A stretch of 64,000 bases of DNA from contig NKIK01000013.1 in the NCBI GenBank assembly GCA_002256115.1, positions 1-64,000 on the forward strand, written 5' to 3'. Shown here piece after piece: positions 32,927-43,136 of this stretch (position 1 is its first letter; each line of letters opens with the position of its first letter). The translations under genes were made by a program, and so were the position numbers. The stretch is from Burkholderiales bacterium PBB3 (GTDB taxonomy: Bacteria > Pseudomonadota > Gammaproteobacteria > Burkholderiales > Burkholderiaceae_C). The notes beneath the pieces are model-generated. The model searched no databases, had not been told where the DNA came from, and was given only the letters and a program-made list of their open reading frames with translations.

Positions 32927-34051
32927 ATGGACGCACCCGTTAAGAACCTGAACAACACCAATGGCGCCAACGCCGAAAAAGCCAAAGCCCTGCAAGTGGC
33001 CCTGGCCCAGATCGAAAAGCAATTCGGCAAGGGCACCATCATGCGTTTGGGCGAAGGCGAGGTGATTGAAGACATCCAGGTCGTCTCCACCGGCTCTTTG
33101 GGGCTGGACATCGCGCTGGGCGTGGGCGGCCTGCCCCGTGGCCGTGTCGTTGAAATTTACGGACCAGAATCCTCCGGCAAAACCACGCTGACGCTGCAAG
33201 TGATTGCCGAGATGCAAAAGCAAGGCGGCCAATGCGCCTTTGTCGATGCCGAGCACGCGCTGGACATTCAATATGCGCAAAAACTGGGCGTCAACCTGCA
33301 AGACCTGCTGATCAGCCAACCCGACACCGGCGAACAAGCGCTGGAAATCGTCGACAGCCTGGTGCGCTCCGGCGCGGTCGATCTGATCGTTGTTGACTCG
33401 GTGGCGGCTTTGACGCCTAAGGCCGAGCTGGAAGGCGAAATGGGTGATTCATTGCCCGGCCTGCAAGCGCGTTTGATGAGCCAGGCCCTGCGCAAGCTCA
33501 CCGCCCACATCAAGAAGACCAACTGCATGGTCATCTTTATTAACCAGATCCGCATGAAGATTGGTGTGATGTTCGGTTCGCCCGAAACCACCACCGGCGG
33601 CAACGCGTTGAAGTTCTACGCCTCCGTGCGCCTGGACATTCGCCGCACCGGCACCATCAAGAAGGGTGACGACGCGATTGGTAACGAGACCAAAGTGAAA
33701 GTGGTGAAGAACAAGGTCGCGCCTCCGTTCAAAACGGCGGAGTTCGATATCTTGTTTGGCGAAGGCATCAGCCGCCAGGGCGAAATCATCGACATGGGTG
33801 TGAACGCGCAGATTCTGGAGAAGTCCGGTGCTTGGTACGCCTACAACGGCGAAAAGATTGGCCAAGGCCGCGACAACGCGCGTGAGTTCCTGCGCGAGAA
33901 CCCGGCGCTGTCGACTGAGATCGAAAACAAGGTGCGTGCGTCTTTGGGTATTCCTTTGCTGCCAGGGGCTGCGGAACCTGAAACCAAGGCAAAACCAAGT
34001 GCCAAAAAGGCCATTGGGGCCGTGGATAGTGCGGGAGCAGCTCCTAAATAA
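32927..34051 (+). CDS. recA: Recombinase A
   Basis: The 374-residue RecA binds single-stranded DNA, catalyses strand exchange and triggers LexA self-cleavage. Visible signatures are the Walker A GPESSGKT, the [15 protein letters not shown] start, [20 protein letters not shown], and the L2-adjacent [26 protein letters not shown] lies upstream of ATG 32927. The last ten residues ([10 protein letters not shown]) and the stop codon are supplied by a family 1 dispersed repeat, so this C-terminal tail is strain- or lineage-specific. recX follows 30 bp downstream. Confidence 0.98.
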   Translation: MDAPVKNLNNTNGANAEKAKALQVALAQIEKQFGKGTIMRLGEGEVIEDIQVVSTGSLGLDIALGVGGLPRGRVVEIYGPESSGKTTLTLQVIAEMQKQGGQCAFVDAEHALDIQYAQKLGVNLQDLLISQPDTGEQALEIVDSLVRSGAVDLIVVDSVAALTPKAELEGEMGDSLPGLQARLMSQALRKLTAHIKKTNCMVIFINQIRMKIGVMFGSPETTTGGNALKFYASVRLDIRRTGTIKKGDDAIGNETKVKVVKNKVAPPFKTAEFDILFGEGISRQGEIIDMGVNAQILEKSGAWYAYNGEKIGQGRDNAREFLRENPALSTEIENKVRASLGIPLLPGAAEPETKAKPSAKKAIGAVDSAGAAPK

Positions 34052-34061
34052 ATAGCAAACT
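34019..34061 (+). repeat. Dispersed repeat, family 1, copy e, forming the recA 3' end
   Basis: GCCGTGGATAGTGCGGGAGC followed by AGCTCCTAAATAAATAGC covers the last ten recA codons, the TAA stop at 34049 and part of the recA-recX spacer. Confidence 0.85.
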
Positions 34062-34081
34062 GCAATTTAGAAGCTGCTGAC

Positions 34082-34540
34082 ATGATGGCCACCACGCCTA
34101 TTTCCCTGAAAGGGCGCGCGCTGCGCCTGCTCAGTGGACGGGAATATTCCCGCGCTGAGCTGGAGCGCAAGCTCGTGGCCCATGAAGAAGAACCCGGTGC
34201 GCTGGCCAAAGCGCTGGACGAATTGCAGGCCAAGGACTTCATCAACGAGCAGCGGGTAGTCGATTCGGTGGTGCATCGGCGCTCCCCCAAACTCGGCACC
34301 CAGCGCATCCGCCAAGAGCTGCAAGCCAAGGGCCTGGAGCCCGAAGCTGTGGCGCAAGCGGTAGCGCAGCTGCGCAGCACCGAAGTGGACCGGGCCCGCG
34401 AGGTTTGGCGCAAGAAGTTTGGGGACCCACCGACCGATGCGGCGGAGCGTGCCAAGCAAATGCGATTCTTGGCGACGCGGGGTTTTGGCGGTGACGCGAT
34501 CCGCAAAGTCGTGGCGGGTGGCTCCGACGAGGACGTTTGA
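34082..34540 (+). CDS. recX: Regulatory protein RecX
   Basis: A 152-residue all-helical protein with three tandem three-helix modules: GRALRLLSGREYSRAELERK, then LQAKDFINEQRVVDSVVHRR and RIRQELQAKGLEPEAVAQAV, ending in KQMRFLATRGFGGDAIRKVV. RecX binds inside the RecA filament groove and limits its activity. The position directly after recA is the classical one. Confidence 0.95.
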   Translation: MMATTPISLKGRALRLLSGREYSRAELERKLVAHEEEPGALAKALDELQAKDFINEQRVVDSVVHRRSPKLGTQRIRQELQAKGLEPEAVAQAVAQLRSTEVDRAREVWRKKFGDPPTDAAERAKQMRFLATRGFGGDAIRKVVAGGSDEDV

Positions 34541-34567
34541 AAACAAAGAACGCCGGGTCAGCGATAA

Positions 34568-34629
34568 GGGGCAAGGCCGAGGCCCGATTTCTGACCAGCA
34601 GGGCAGTATGAGGACTTCGGCCTTGCCCC
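34568..34629. repeat. Large inverted repeat between recX and argC
   Basis: Arms GGGGCAAGGCCGA (34568-34580) and TCGGCCTTGCCCC (34617-34629) are perfectly complementary over 13 bp, with a 36-bp loop. It sits between convergent genes 28 bp after recX and 23 bp before the argC stop. It could be a bidirectional terminator, although no T-run follows either arm. Confidence 0.65.
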
Positions 34630-34651
34630 GCGTCGCGTGCTCAGCAGGGGG

Positions 34652-35587
34652 TCAAAGTCCTAGCATCAGTTTCAGGTTTTGCACTGCGGCACCAGACGCG
34701 CCCTTGCCCAAGTTGTCCAGGCGTGCCACCAGTACGGCGTGCGCAAACCCATCGGTAGCAGCATCGTTGGCAAATACACGCAGTTCCATCTTGTTGGTGT
34801 TGGCCAGAGCTACAGCATCCAGCTTCAAATCTGCAGTTGCAGGCTCCACCGTCACCCAGTCGCTGCCCGCGTAGTGTTTTTGCAGTGCGTCATGCAGCGC
34901 TTGGGCGCTGGGTTTGCCCGGCAGTGTGTCCAAATGCAGCGGCAATTGCACCAGCATGCCCTGGGCGAAATTGCCCACCGACGGCACAAACAGCGGACGG
35001 CGTTGCAGCCCGGTGTAGCGCATGATTTCAGGGATGTGCTTGTGCTTCAGGCCCAAGGCGTAAAGCTCCATGGCGGGTGCAGAGCCCGCTTCGTACGCCT
35101 CCATCATGGCGCGGCCACCGCCCGAGTAGCCGCTGATGGACGGCAAACACACTGGAAAATCGGCGGGGATCAGACCCGCATCGACCAAGGGACGCAGCAG
35201 GGCAATGGCACCTGTGGCGTAGCAGCCGGGGTTGGACACCCGACGTGCGCTTACCACCGCCTCGCGCTGGCCCGCACACAGTTCGGGGAATCCATAGACC
35301 CAATCGGGGTGGGTGCGGTGCGCGGTCGATGCGTCAATGATGCGCGGGCCGGGTTGGCCGGTGTCGCGCTCCAGCGCGTCCACCATGGCCACAGATTCCA
35401 ATGCCGCATCATCATGCAGGCACAAAATAATCACATCAGCCTGGGCAAATAGCGCGCGCTTGGCGTTCTGGTCTTTGCGCAAAGCAGGGTCGATGCGCAG
35501 GACTTCGACGTCGGCCATATGCGCCAACCGGTCCCGGATTTGCAGGCCGGTGGTGCCGGCTTCGCCATCAATAAATACTTTTTTCAT
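34652..35587 (-). CDS. argC: N-acetyl-gamma-glutamyl-phosphate reductase (type 2)
   Basis: The enzyme reduces N-acetylglutamyl phosphate with NADPH, the third step of arginine synthesis. The 311-residue product is of the shorter type 2 class. It has an N-terminal [18 protein letters not shown] nucleotide-binding start, the catalytic cysteine in [19 protein letters not shown], and the [14 protein letters not shown] loop. Start at ATG 35587 is supported by homology; ATG 35599 would add four residues. It stands alone, convergent with recX. Confidence 0.94.
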   Translation of the reverse strand: MKKVFIDGEAGTTGLQIRDRLAHMADVEVLRIDPALRKDQNAKRALFAQADVIILCLHDDAALESVAMVDALERDTGQPGPRIIDASTAHRTHPDWVYGFPELCAGQREAVVSARRVSNPGCYATGAIALLRPLVDAGLIPADFPVCLPSISGYSGGGRAMMEAYEAGSAPAMELYALGLKHKHIPEIMRYTGLQRRPLFVPSVGNFAQGMLVQLPLHLDTLPGKPSAQALHDALQKHYAGSDWVTVEPATADLKLDAVALANTNKMELRVFANDAATDGFAHAVLVARLDNLGKGASGAAVQNLKLMLGL

Positions 35588-35796
35588 AGCAATCGACATT
35601 CGGATGGGGGCTGTAAAGACCAGTGCTGCACCGCAGCGGGAAAGCCCGAAAATGGGGCGTTTCGTGACTGCGTACCGTAAGGCTCGCACAAGTTTCGGGA
35701 TGCCGGTCATGATACATTGCGTCCCTGGTGTGTACGGTGCCGTGAGGCCAGCATGGGCTTGCGCGGTAAACATTGTCCAGTTCAAAAAGCGACGTC

Positions 35797-36966
<1,170 letters not shown>

Positions 36967-36976
36967 GGAATAAGCA

Positions 36977-37870
36977 ATGTCTATCTACATCAATAAAGAC
37001 ACCAAGGTCATCACCCAAGGTATCACCGGCAAGACCGGTCAATTCCACACCGAAAAGTGCCAGGAATACGCCAACGGTAAAAACTGTTTCGTCGCGGGTG
37101 TGAACCCCAAGAAGGCTGGCGAGTCCATCTTCAACATCCCCATCTACGCATCCGTCAAGGAAGCGGCTTCGGAAACCGGCGCGACGGTGTCCGTGATTTA
37201 TGTGCCACCCTCTGGCGCTGCGGCTGCTATTTGGGAAGCCGTAGAGGCTGATCTGGATTTGGCCATTTGTATTACCGAAGGTATCCCGGTCAAAGACATG
37301 CTGGAAGTGCGCAACCGCATGAAGGCCAAGGAAGCTGCTGGCGGCAAGCGCACATTGTTGCTCGGACCTAACTGCCCTGGTTTGATCACCCCTGATGAAA
37401 TCAAGATCGGCATCATGCCCGGCCACATCCACCGCAAGGGCCGTATCGGCGTGGTGTCTCGCTCCGGTACGCTGACCTACGAAGCGGTGGCGCAATTGAC
37501 CGAAATCGGTCTGGGCCAGTCGTCTGCTGTCGGCATTGGTGGCGACCCCATCAACGGCTTGAAGCACATCGACGTGATGCGCGCTTTCAACGACGATCCA
37601 GACACCGACGCCGTCATCATGATTGGCGAAATTGGCGGACCGGACGAAGCGGAAGCCGCCCGCTGGTGCAAGCTGAACATGAAGAAGCCGATTGTTGGCT
37701 TTATTGCTGGCGTCACAGCGCCTCCTGGCAAGCGCATGGGCCATGCCGGTGCTTTGATTTCTGGTGGCGCCGACACGGCCGATGCCAAACTGGCGGTAAT
37801 GGAAGAGTGCGGATTCAAAGTGACCCGCAATCCTTCGGAAATGGCACGCCTGCTCAAAGCCATGTTGTAA
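36977..37870 (+). CDS. sucD: Succinyl-CoA synthetase alpha subunit
   Basis: The 297-residue CoA-binding alpha subunit forms a heterodimer or tetramer with SucC. It contains the Rossmann start VITQGITGKTGQFHTEKCQE, the CoA-ligase motif SRSGTLTYEAVAQLTEIGLG, and the phosphorylated histidine in GHAGALISGGADTADAKLA. Length and order after sucC are standard. A rho-independent terminator lies 39 bp downstream. Confidence 0.98.
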   Translation: MSIYINKDTKVITQGITGKTGQFHTEKCQEYANGKNCFVAGVNPKKAGESIFNIPIYASVKEAASETGATVSVIYVPPSGAAAAIWEAVEADLDLAICITEGIPVKDMLEVRNRMKAKEAAGGKRTLLLGPNCPGLITPDEIKIGIMPGHIHRKGRIGVVSRSGTLTYEAVAQLTEIGLGQSSAVGIGGDPINGLKHIDVMRAFNDDPDTDAVIMIGEIGGPDEAEAARWCKLNMKKPIVGFIAGVTAPPGKRMGHAGALISGGADTADAKLAVMEECGFKVTRNPSEMARLLKAML

Positions 37871-37908
37871 ACCCGTGGCCCTGCGGGGCCATAGTTTTTC
37901 TTGGCAAC

Positions 37909-37950
37909 AAAGCCGGATGTCCTAACGGGTTATCCGGCTTTGGCGTTTTT
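37909..37950 (+). terminator. Rho-independent terminator of sucCD
   Basis: AAAGCCGGAT and ATCCGGCTTT form a perfect 10-bp stem around a 13-base loop, followed closely by GGCGTTTTT. It ends the sucCD transcript before the TerC gene. Confidence 0.85.
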
Positions 37951-37986
37951 CTAGGATAAGGTCCCAGGGCGGGACAAAGGAGCATC

Positions 37987-38685
37987 GTGGAAGAGTTTTT
38001 AACCGCCCACTTCTGGGTTGCTGTTGGCCAAATCATCATGATCGACATCCTGCTGGGTGGCGATAACGCGGTGGTGATCGCGCTGGCGTGTCGTCAACTG
38101 CCCCCCCAATTGCGCACCAAGGGCATTCTTTGGGGCACCGCCGGTGCCATCGTTTTGCGCGTGATCCTCATTGCTTTTGCGCTCACGCTGTTACAGGTGC
38201 CCTACTTGAAGTTAGTGGGGGCAGCTCTATTGCTATGGATTGGTGTGAAGCTACTGGCCCCAGACGGTGACGATGAGCATTCCAACATCCAGGGCAGCGA
38301 CAAACTATGGGCGGCAGTGAAGACCGTCATCGTGGCCGACTTGGTGATGAGTGTTGATAACGTCATCGCGATTGCTGGCGCGGCGACCGGCGCTGGCGGC
38401 CAGCACCAATTGCCATTGGTCATCTTCGGCTTGTTGGTCAGTATTCCCATCATCGTTTGGGGCAGCCAGTTGGTGCTCAAGCTGATGGACCGCTTTCCGT
38501 GGGTGATCACCATGGGAGGCATGTTGCTCGGTTGGATCGCCGGAACGATGGCCATCAGTGATCCTGCATTGAAGAGCTGGGTTCCGCAAGACGCGGTTTG
38601 GAACTATGCGATGGGTATTGCGGGAGCGCTGTTGGTGCTGGCAGTTGGCACCCTGGTCAAGAAACAAGCGAGAGTTCCCGGTTGA
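37987..38685 (+). CDS. TerC family membrane protein
   Basis: A 232-residue inner-membrane protein with seven or so helices. It carries the TerC-type acidic motifs IIMIDILLGGDNAVVIALAC and IVADLVMSVDNVIAIAGAA, whose paired aspartate-asparagine residues probably bind metal ions. Relatives export manganese or give tellurite resistance; the YjbE type fits by length. GTG 37987 is preceded by AAAGGAG. No metal-responsive riboswitch was recognised upstream. Confidence 0.9.
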   Translation: MEEFLTAHFWVAVGQIIMIDILLGGDNAVVIALACRQLPPQLRTKGILWGTAGAIVLRVILIAFALTLLQVPYLKLVGAALLLWIGVKLLAPDGDDEHSNIQGSDKLWAAVKTVIVADLVMSVDNVIAIAGAATGAGGQHQLPLVIFGLLVSIPIIVWGSQLVLKLMDRFPWVITMGGMLLGWIAGTMAISDPALKSWVPQDAVWNYAMGIAGALLVLAVGTLVKKQARVPG

Positions 38686-38864
38686 AACTGTGCGACCCGT
38701 TTGTCGTCAGTCCGTCCCGCTTGTCAGAAAAGTGCATCACAGCGTGAATAAGTTCCTTGTCGGCAATCGGCGCATCTGATAACGTAGCCCACTTGCTTTG
38801 ATCGCTATGGGTCAAAGTGTGGGTTGGCGTCTGGGTGCCAGCACAAATCGACGACACATTTGGT

Positions 38865-41576
38865 ATGGGGTGGCAATTGGCGAAATCTTCTTCACGTAAA
38901 TCGGGGCCTTTTTGGAAGACTGACTGGTTCGCCGCCGTTGCTGTTCTATTAACGGTAATGATTTTTAACAAGGCAACAGACTTTGGTGGTGCCTTGGAGT
39001 TTAGGTTTTACGATTTTGCAAGCACTGCAAACTCCCGCCAGCCATCGGATCGCATTGCGGTTATTGCGATTGACGACCAAAGTATGGATAACTTAGGTCG
39101 CTGGCCATGGCAGCGTGATGTGCACGCCAAAATGATTGAAAAGCTTACTGAGGCGAAAGCGAAAACGATCGTTTACGGATCGTACTTCTCTGATGCCCAA
39201 ATTGACCCCGGGCTCCAATACATCCGAAAAATCAAAGAAGCAGTTGTTGCCGCCAACGAGAGCACGCCGTTGACAGAGCAATTAAATCAACTCATCGGTC
39301 AATCGGAAAGTGTGCTTGATACGGACCGAGCACTTGCGACCAGCATGAAAAACGCTGGCAATGTGCTGTTGCCAGCGTTTGTCGTTTTGGGGGAGCAACA
39401 AGGTCGACCCGACGGCAGCCTCCCAGAATACGCATTAAAAAGCGCTGTAGAGGATCCAGCAGGCATGGCTCTTTCCGCAATCCGTATGCAACCACCGTTC
39501 GAGCCTCTGGGTATTGCTGCGAGTGGTATCGCGCATTTACTGCCGGTGGTAGAGCCCATTGACGGCGTGGTTAGACAAGAACAATTGTTTGTGAATTATT
39601 ATGGCGCGGCAGTTCCCTCTCTAGCGCTTCTAGCAGCATCGAAGAGTTTGAATCTAAATTCCTCTGATATGAAGTTGGACTCAGTCAATGAACTCGTTCA
39701 ACTAGGTAAATTGAAGATTCGAACAGATTCGCATGGGCTAATGTTTCAGCAGTTCTACAAAGGACGCGAAGGGAGGCCAGCGTACACACCAGATTCTTTC
39801 TATGACGTTTTGACGGGAAAAATTCCAGCTTCAAAGTACACGGACAAAATTGTGATCATTGGGGCGACCGCAACTGGGCTTGGAAGTCAGTTCTCAGTTC
39901 CTGGAAATTCTCAACTTGCTCCCGTACAAATTTTGGCGCACACCACCTCCAGTATTCTGCAAGAGCATTTCATTGTGAGGCCGTGGTGGGATAGTGCCGT
40001 ATTGTTTGGAATGGTTGCACTCGTTTTCATTCACCTCTTGGTCGGTTTGCCGAGGTTCGCTGCGGGTACTTCTGCTGTTGTAACCGTTGGGCTGCTGGGA
40101 CTGTTGTTAGGAACCGAGTACGGGCTTTTGTCGGGAGCTGCGCTATGGATTAACTTGGTGCCCGCGGCTATATTCTTGGTTTTTGGTCACCTAGCCATAA
40201 CAACCAAGCGCTTCCTAATGACGGAAGCTGGCAAGGTTAAATCCGACGAGGAGTCAGCGGAAACCAACCGCATGATGGGCTTGGCACTGCAAGGTCAAGG
40301 TCAGCTGGACATGGCCTTTGATAGATATCGCCGCGTTCCATTGAACGATGCAGTGATGGGCAACCTATACAGTTTGGCTATGGACTTCGAGCGCAAGCGC
40401 CAGTTCAACAAAGCGGAAGCTGTGTACGAGCACATGGCGGCGTTTGACAAAGATTACAAAGACATCAAGGCCAAGCTCAATCGCGCCAAGAACCTGTCGG
40501 AAACCGTTATTTTGGGAGGAGGCAGCAGCCATCCCGGTGGAACGATGTTGCTCGATGGCGGAGGTGTGGAGAAGCCTATGCTGGGTCGTTATCAAGTGGA
40601 AAAGGAACTTGGGAAGGGCGCTATGGGTGTTGTATACCTGGGCAAAGACCCCAAGATCGGCCGTGTTGTAGCGATTAAAACGATGGCTCTGAGCCAAGAG
40701 TTCGCGGGGGATGAGTTGGTAGATGCGAGAGAGCGGTTTTTCCGGGAAGCCGAAACCGCTGGTCGATTGCAACATCAAAATATTGTGACTATTTTTGATG
40801 CGGGTGAAGAGCACGATCTAGCGTACATCGCCATGGAATTCCTGAAAGGCCGTGATCTGGTGGATCATTGCAAAGGCGACAATTTATTGCCGGTGCCCAC
40901 TGTACTTAGCATCGTCGCACGCGTGGCGGAAGCGCTGGCCTACGCGCACAAACAAAACGTCGTCCACAGGGATATCAAGCCAGCCAACATCATGTATGAG
41001 CTGGAGAGCGATACAGTCAAAGTGACTGATTTTGGTATTGCAAGGATTACTGATTCCAGCAAGACCAAAACTGGGTTAGTGCTTGGTACGCCCAGTTTCA
41101 TGTCGCCTGAGCAGTTGGCAGGGAAAAAGGTCGATGGGCGTTCGGACCTCTATTCTCTGGGCGTGATGCTCTTCCAGATGCTCGCTGGTGTCCTTCCTTT
41201 TAGGGGCGACTCTATGGCGGAACTGATGTACAAAATTGCAAGTGAGGAAGCTCCCGATATCCGGGTTATTCGGCCTGACTTGCCTGTCAATTTGGCGGAT
41301 ATCGTGGCTTTGTCTCTGAGCAAGCGCCCAGAAACTCGCTATCAAGATGGATACTTGTTTGCCACAGACTTGCGGAATGCAATTGCTCAATTACAAGGTA
41401 TGCCAGCGCTGAACGCTGTGCGGGGTGCATCGGGGGGCAGTGATTCGTCCGACAAAACTATCGCATTTTCTGCCACTGTTTCAGGATCATTGGTCGACTA
41501 TGAAAAGACAACCATTCAATCACCGTCGAAGACAAATGCTTCTGGCGCTGCCGCCGGTACAGATTTAGATTTATAA
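38865..41576 (+). CDS. CHASE2-domain serine/threonine protein kinase
   Basis: A 903-residue membrane receptor kinase. It has one N-terminal membrane helix (about 20-38), a periplasmic CHASE2 domain (about 40-375, with IAVIAIDDQSMDNLGRWPW and DKIVIIGATATGLGSQF), three membrane helices (about 378-450), a short TPR-like part (about 465-545), then a Hanks-type kinase. The kinase shows the loop GKGAMGVV at 583-590, Lys605, HRDIKPAN at 701-708 and DFG at 722-724. It probably phosphorylates partners recognised by the FHA protein two genes on. The start was put at ATG 38865; GTG 38817 is possible and neither has a good ribosome site. It heads an operon of six genes. Confidence 0.9.
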   Translation: MGWQLAKSSSRKSGPFWKTDWFAAVAVLLTVMIFNKATDFGGALEFRFYDFASTANSRQPSDRIAVIAIDDQSMDNLGRWPWQRDVHAKMIEKLTEAKAKTIVYGSYFSDAQIDPGLQYIRKIKEAVVAANESTPLTEQLNQLIGQSESVLDTDRALATSMKNAGNVLLPAFVVLGEQQGRPDGSLPEYALKSAVEDPAGMALSAIRMQPPFEPLGIAASGIAHLLPVVEPIDGVVRQEQLFVNYYGAAVPSLALLAASKSLNLNSSDMKLDSVNELVQLGKLKIRTDSHGLMFQQFYKGREGRPAYTPDSFYDVLTGKIPASKYTDKIVIIGATATGLGSQFSVPGNSQLAPVQILAHTTSSILQEHFIVRPWWDSAVLFGMVALVFIHLLVGLPRFAAGTSAVVTVGLLGLLLGTEYGLLSGAALWINLVPAAIFLVFGHLAITTKRFLMTEAGKVKSDEESAETNRMMGLALQGQGQLDMAFDRYRRVPLNDAVMGNLYSLAMDFERKRQFNKAEAVYEHMAAFDKDYKDIKAKLNRAKNLSETVILGGGSSHPGGTMLLDGGGVEKPMLGRYQVEKELGKGAMGVVYLGKDPKIGRVVAIKTMALSQEFAGDELVDARERFFREAETAGRLQHQNIVTIFDAGEEHDLAYIAMEFLKGRDLVDHCKGDNLLPVPTVLSIVARVAEALAYAHKQNVVHRDIKPANIMYELESDTVKVTDFGIARITDSSKTKTGLVLGTPSFMSPEQLAGKKVDGRSDLYSLGVMLFQMLAGVLPFRGDSMAELMYKIASEEAPDIRVIRPDLPVNLADIVALSLSKRPETRYQDGYLFATDLRNAIAQLQGMPALNAVRGASGGSDSSDKTIAFSATVSGSLVDYEKTTIQSPSKTNASGAAAGTDLDL

Positions 41577-41581
41577 CAATA

Positions 41582-42367
41582 ATGCAATACCAATTTTGCG
41601 CAAAAACAGATCCTGGTCGGGCGCGCGAGAACAACGAAGATTCGGTTGTTTTTGACGCAGCAACGCACACCATGGTTTTGGCCGACGGCATGGGGGGCTA
41701 CAACGCTGGAGAGATCGCAAGTGGGATGGCTACGGCATTTATTAACTCTGAGTTGAGTCGATGGCTGGCCGAAGCCGGAGATGGAGCGAGTGGTAAGGAG
41801 GTGCGCCGTGCGATGGAGATTTGCGTTGGCAATGCCAATTTGTCTATCTATAACGCTGCAAATTCCAATACACATTACGCTGGCATGGGAACGACCCTTG
41901 TGGTTGGAGTGTTCCGGGGCGATTCTTTGCTAATCGGCCACATTGGGGATTCGCGATGCTACAGATTGCGTAACGGAGTTTTAGAGCAAATTACCAAAGA
42001 CCATTCTTTGCTCCAAGAGCAAATTGACGCGGGACTTATTACATTGGCACAAGCGGCCAACTCTTCAATTAAAAACTTGGTAACTCGTGCACTTGGAGTT
42101 GAAGGGCAGGTCGTTTTGGAAGTGAACGAGCATATAGTTCAGCCCGGCGATCTTTATCTGATGTGTTCTGATGGACTGTCTGATATGGTGGACGATGTGA
42201 CGATAGCTAAAATCGTGACCACTGAGGCGGAACTTCCTCATATAGCGGATGAGTTGATCTCAGCCGCGAATGCGAACGGTGGCAGAGATAACATTTCTGT
42301 ATTGATCGCGGCTGCGGCTGAAGTTGCAGAAAAACGCGGCCTGATCGCAAGACTTTTGGGGAAGTAG
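41582..42367 (+). CDS. PP2C-type serine/threonine phosphatase
   Basis: A 261-residue cytoplasmic metal-dependent phosphatase. The PP2C motifs are complete: RENNEDSVVFD, LADGMGGYNAGEIASG, LIGHIGDSRCYRLRNG, MCSDGLSDMVDD and GGRDNISVLI. It should reverse the phosphorylation made by the kinase encoded just upstream (5 bp spacing). Kinase-phosphatase-FHA triads of this kind regulate secretion and surface systems in other bacteria. Confidence 0.93.
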   Translation: MQYQFCAKTDPGRARENNEDSVVFDAATHTMVLADGMGGYNAGEIASGMATAFINSELSRWLAEAGDGASGKEVRRAMEICVGNANLSIYNAANSNTHYAGMGTTLVVGVFRGDSLLIGHIGDSRCYRLRNGVLEQITKDHSLLQEQIDAGLITLAQAANSSIKNLVTRALGVEGQVVLEVNEHIVQPGDLYLMCSDGLSDMVDDVTIAKIVTTEAELPHIADELISAANANGGRDNISVLIAAAAEVAEKRGLIARLLGK

Positions 42368-42415
42368 GACAACAATGAATATGCCAGAATCAAATCAAAG
42401 CAAAAGGAGTGGGTC

Positions 42416-43093
42416 ATGCCGAAAATGATCGTATCGATCGACGAGGTCGTGATCAAAGAAGTTCAACTAACCAAAGACAAAACGACTTTGGGCCGTCGAC
42501 CTTATAACGATATCGTGATTGATAACCTGGCCGTGAGTGGCGAGCATGCTATCTTGCAAATGACGGGTGCTGACGTTGTACTTGAAGACCTCAATAGCAC
42601 AAATGGTACCTATGTCAATGGTAAGGCCGTCAAGCGGCAACAGCTTCAAAGTGGCGATGCTATTGAAATTGGCAAGTACAAGATCAAATTTGTAGCCGAT
42701 AACGCTGCGGAAGACTTTGACAAAACCACCATTGTTAAAGCTAGGCCCCCAGTGGCTCCTCCGTCACGCTCACCCGCAGGGACTCCGTCGGGCTTTTCGT
42801 CTGGAAGTGGTGATTCATCAGGACTGGGTGCCTTTCATGCTGCCATTAAAGTTCTATCAGGAGCAGCGTCGGGGCGCGAGGTCCCGCTGACAAAGGTTGT
42901 AACAACGATTGGGAAGCCAGGAGTTGCCGTTGCGGCGATTACAAGGCGACAGCAAGGCTTTGTTGTTCACCACGTTGAAGGTGCAGGCAACCCCACATTG
43001 AATGGTGCACCGATCGGCACAGATCCAATCTCCTTGAAAAATGGCGATTTGATTGAACTGGCTGGCACACAAATGCAATTTGTACAGACGTAG
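42416..43093 (+). CDS. Protein with two FHA domains
   Basis: A 225-residue cytoplasmic protein. The first FHA domain (about 20-90) is canonical: LGRRPYNDIVIDNLAVSGEH, then DLNSTNGTYVNGKAV, which should bind phosphothreonine. A Pro/Ser-rich linker (about 108-135) leads to a divergent second FHA-like domain (about 140-225, with TTIGKPGVAVAAITRRQQGF and NPTLNGAPIG). It lacks the usual Arg-Ser pair, so it may be structural only. AAAGGAG precedes ATG 42416. It probably reads out the kinase upstream. Confidence 0.9.
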   Translation: MPKMIVSIDEVVIKEVQLTKDKTTLGRRPYNDIVIDNLAVSGEHAILQMTGADVVLEDLNSTNGTYVNGKAVKRQQLQSGDAIEIGKYKIKFVADNAAEDFDKTTIVKARPPVAPPSRSPAGTPSGFSSGSGDSSGLGAFHAAIKVLSGAASGREVPLTKVVTTIGKPGVAVAAITRRQQGFVVHHVEGAGNPTLNGAPIGTDPISLKNGDLIELAGTQMQFVQT

Positions 43094-43136
43094 TTCTTCT
43101 GCGTTATCAATACCCGCAGCTTTTAGTTAACTCGAT

